A stretch of 64,000 nt of DNA from Rhodobacteraceae bacterium IMCC1909 (GTDB lineage: Bacteria > Pseudomonadota > Alphaproteobacteria > Rhodobacterales > Rhodobacteraceae): contig JAPDHM010000002.1 of NCBI GenBank assembly GCA_030704425.1, positions 124,001 to 188,000 of the forward strand, in the 5' to 3' direction. Shown piece after piece: positions 63,261 through 64,000 of this stretch (position 1 is the first letter of the stretch; each line of letters begins with the position of its first letter). A model generated the notes under the pieces. The model did no database searches. It saw nothing but the letters and a program-made list of their open reading frames with translations, and was not told the origin of the DNA. A program made the translations under genes and the position numbers.

Positions 63261-64000
63261 CTATCGCAACGACTTGTGGGGCGATCCCTGCTCTATGAGA
63301 CCGCGCAAAACAGCGCTAAAACTCTTAAGCTGATCTTCACTGAAGTCGGCAAAGGCTTCTTGGGCGTGTGCATGGGAAAGTTTCCAGGCCGCATCGGCTT
63401 TCGCCCGCCCCAGCTCGGTCAGTACAAAACCATCCCCCTGCGCGGCAAGAAATCCGCGACCTTGCATGTTCTGCAGCGCTTCCTCGGTCTCGTGGACCGG
63501 AACATTGAGGTGTCTGGTCAAGCCTTCGGCACCAAGCACCGGCAAATCCTGCACAACGAGCAAGAGCCGCGATTCGATCAGATTCACCTCCAGCGCAGAA
63601 ACCTTGGGTTGATAAGCGTCTTGGTACGCGCGAATAGCCCTCAGCATCTGAAAAAATTTGTGATCTTCTAGTCGACCATCCGCCGGTTGACAGTCGCCGC
63701 GTTCCTTAGACGCCGGCTCGGCGGCAAGATGGTTGAATAACGTCGAATATGACCCCTGATGAAAGCAGAGTGGCGGGCGTCCAAAATCATCAAAGGCAAC
63801 AACCTTGCCGACAAAAATCCAATGATCGCCCCCATCAATCTTTTGGTAGGATTCGCACTGAAAACGTGCGGCGCAATCAGCAAATATCGGTGCGCCGCCG
63901 ATACCCTCTCCCCATTCGATTGCGGAGAATTTGTCCTCCTGTTGGCGTGCAAAATGATTGGACAATTCCGCTTGATCCGACGCAAGCACGTTCACCGCAA
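63261..64000 (-). CDS. Flavin reductase family protein with extra C-terminal winged helix, start outside window
   Basis: The frame is open to the right edge (reading ...AVNVLASDQAELSNHFARQQ), so the true start lies beyond 64000. Residues to about 100 are the FMN-binding flavin reductase domain (CESYQKIDGGDHWIFVGKVV AF). The remaining about 140 residues contain a MarR-like winged helix (GLTRHLNVPVHETEEALQNM, GRGFLAAQGDGFVLTELGRA). This reductase-plus-MarR layout is found with two-component flavin monooxygenases. It probably supplies reduced flavin to the LLM enzyme at 60369. Confidence 0.82.
   Translation of the reverse strand, partial: AVNVLASDQAELSNHFARQQEDKFSAIEWGEGIGGAPIFADCAARFQCESYQKIDGGDHWIFVGKVVAFDDFGRPPLCFHQGSYSTLFNHLAAEPASKERGDCQPADGRLEDHKFFQMLRAIRAYQDAYQPKVSALEVNLIESRLLLVVQDLPVLGAEGLTRHLNVPVHETEEALQNMQGRGFLAAQGDGFVLTELGRAKADAAWKLSHAHAQEAFADFSEDQLKSFSAVLRGLIEQGSPHKSLR

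Noticed and set aside
1-64000. CRISPR array, rRNA genes or complete tRNA genes
   Set aside because: No regularly spaced direct repeats of CRISPR type and no rRNA core motifs. The tRNA matches are 3' halves only (26129-26178, 52814-52859) or a fragment (26274-26305).

Overview
The window looks like a marine alphaproteobacterium, most likely a roseobacter-type member of the Rhodobacterales. The grounds are the gene set (urea and cyanate scavenging, DUF1127 protein, LLM/flavin reductase catabolism, AEC and ABC transporters) and moderate GC. I could not run a database search, so this is an inference. Two textures alternate: ordinary metabolic blocks, and AT-richer accessory blocks full of integrases, tRNA fragments, IS elements and gene relics. 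|| Layout. 1-3760: an ABC sugar-type importer (ATPase plus a substrate-binding protein cut by the window edge) divergent from an NTF2-like protein and an amidohydrolase, with two near-identical 18-bp operators between them. 3761-26178: stacked genomic islands. The 16-bp core TGGTGCCCCCACACGG, which is the 3' end of a tRNA-Thr(TGT), recurs at 4317, 8975, 13470 (inverted), 16625 and 26129. Two intact tyrosine integrases (15385-16563 and 24932-26071) each begin about 60 bp from a core. Island 1 (8975-16640) carries a P4-type primase/helicase, a DDE transposase, an HxlR regulator and small secreted or stress-type proteins. It also holds an inverted copy of its own joined ends, which looks like a captured attP. 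Island 2 (16625-26178) carries secreted proteins, a possible single-subunit polymerase-like protein (18628-20202), an SDR reductase and unknown genes. || 26274-26800 is a direct repeat of 52828-53354; it carries a tRNA-Met(CAT) fragment and the start of an MFS gene, and its right edge cuts an enoyl-CoA hydratase gene. 27022-28973: HxlR regulator divergent from a glutathione S-transferase and an SDR. 29571-35476: complete urea importer urtABCDE, with no urease genes in view. 35972-36501: small proteins. 36873-42544: a cyanate importer plus cyanase (cynS), divergent from an unusual sigma54-activator-like regulator with a tandem palindromic operator at its start codon. || 42557-53200: second accessory zone. 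It holds another tRNA-Thr core (42938), two near-identical IS3-family copies (one frameshifted), a phenol-hydroxylase-type monooxygenase, a lipoprotein, a membrane protein, and remnants of at least three integrases, one beside a tRNA-Met 3' half. 53204-55342: a fosmidomycin-resistance-type MFS transporter and a complete IS6-family element. Many decayed or internally deleted relatives of that IS6 are scattered through the window. 55628-63995: a catabolic block with two 3-hydroxyisobutyrate-dehydrogenase-type enzymes, a metallo-beta-lactamase-fold hydrolase, an IS630 element, an alpha/beta hydrolase, an LLM flavin monooxygenase, an AEC transporter and a flavin reductase cut by the window edge. 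|| No complete tRNA, no rRNA and no CRISPR array were seen.
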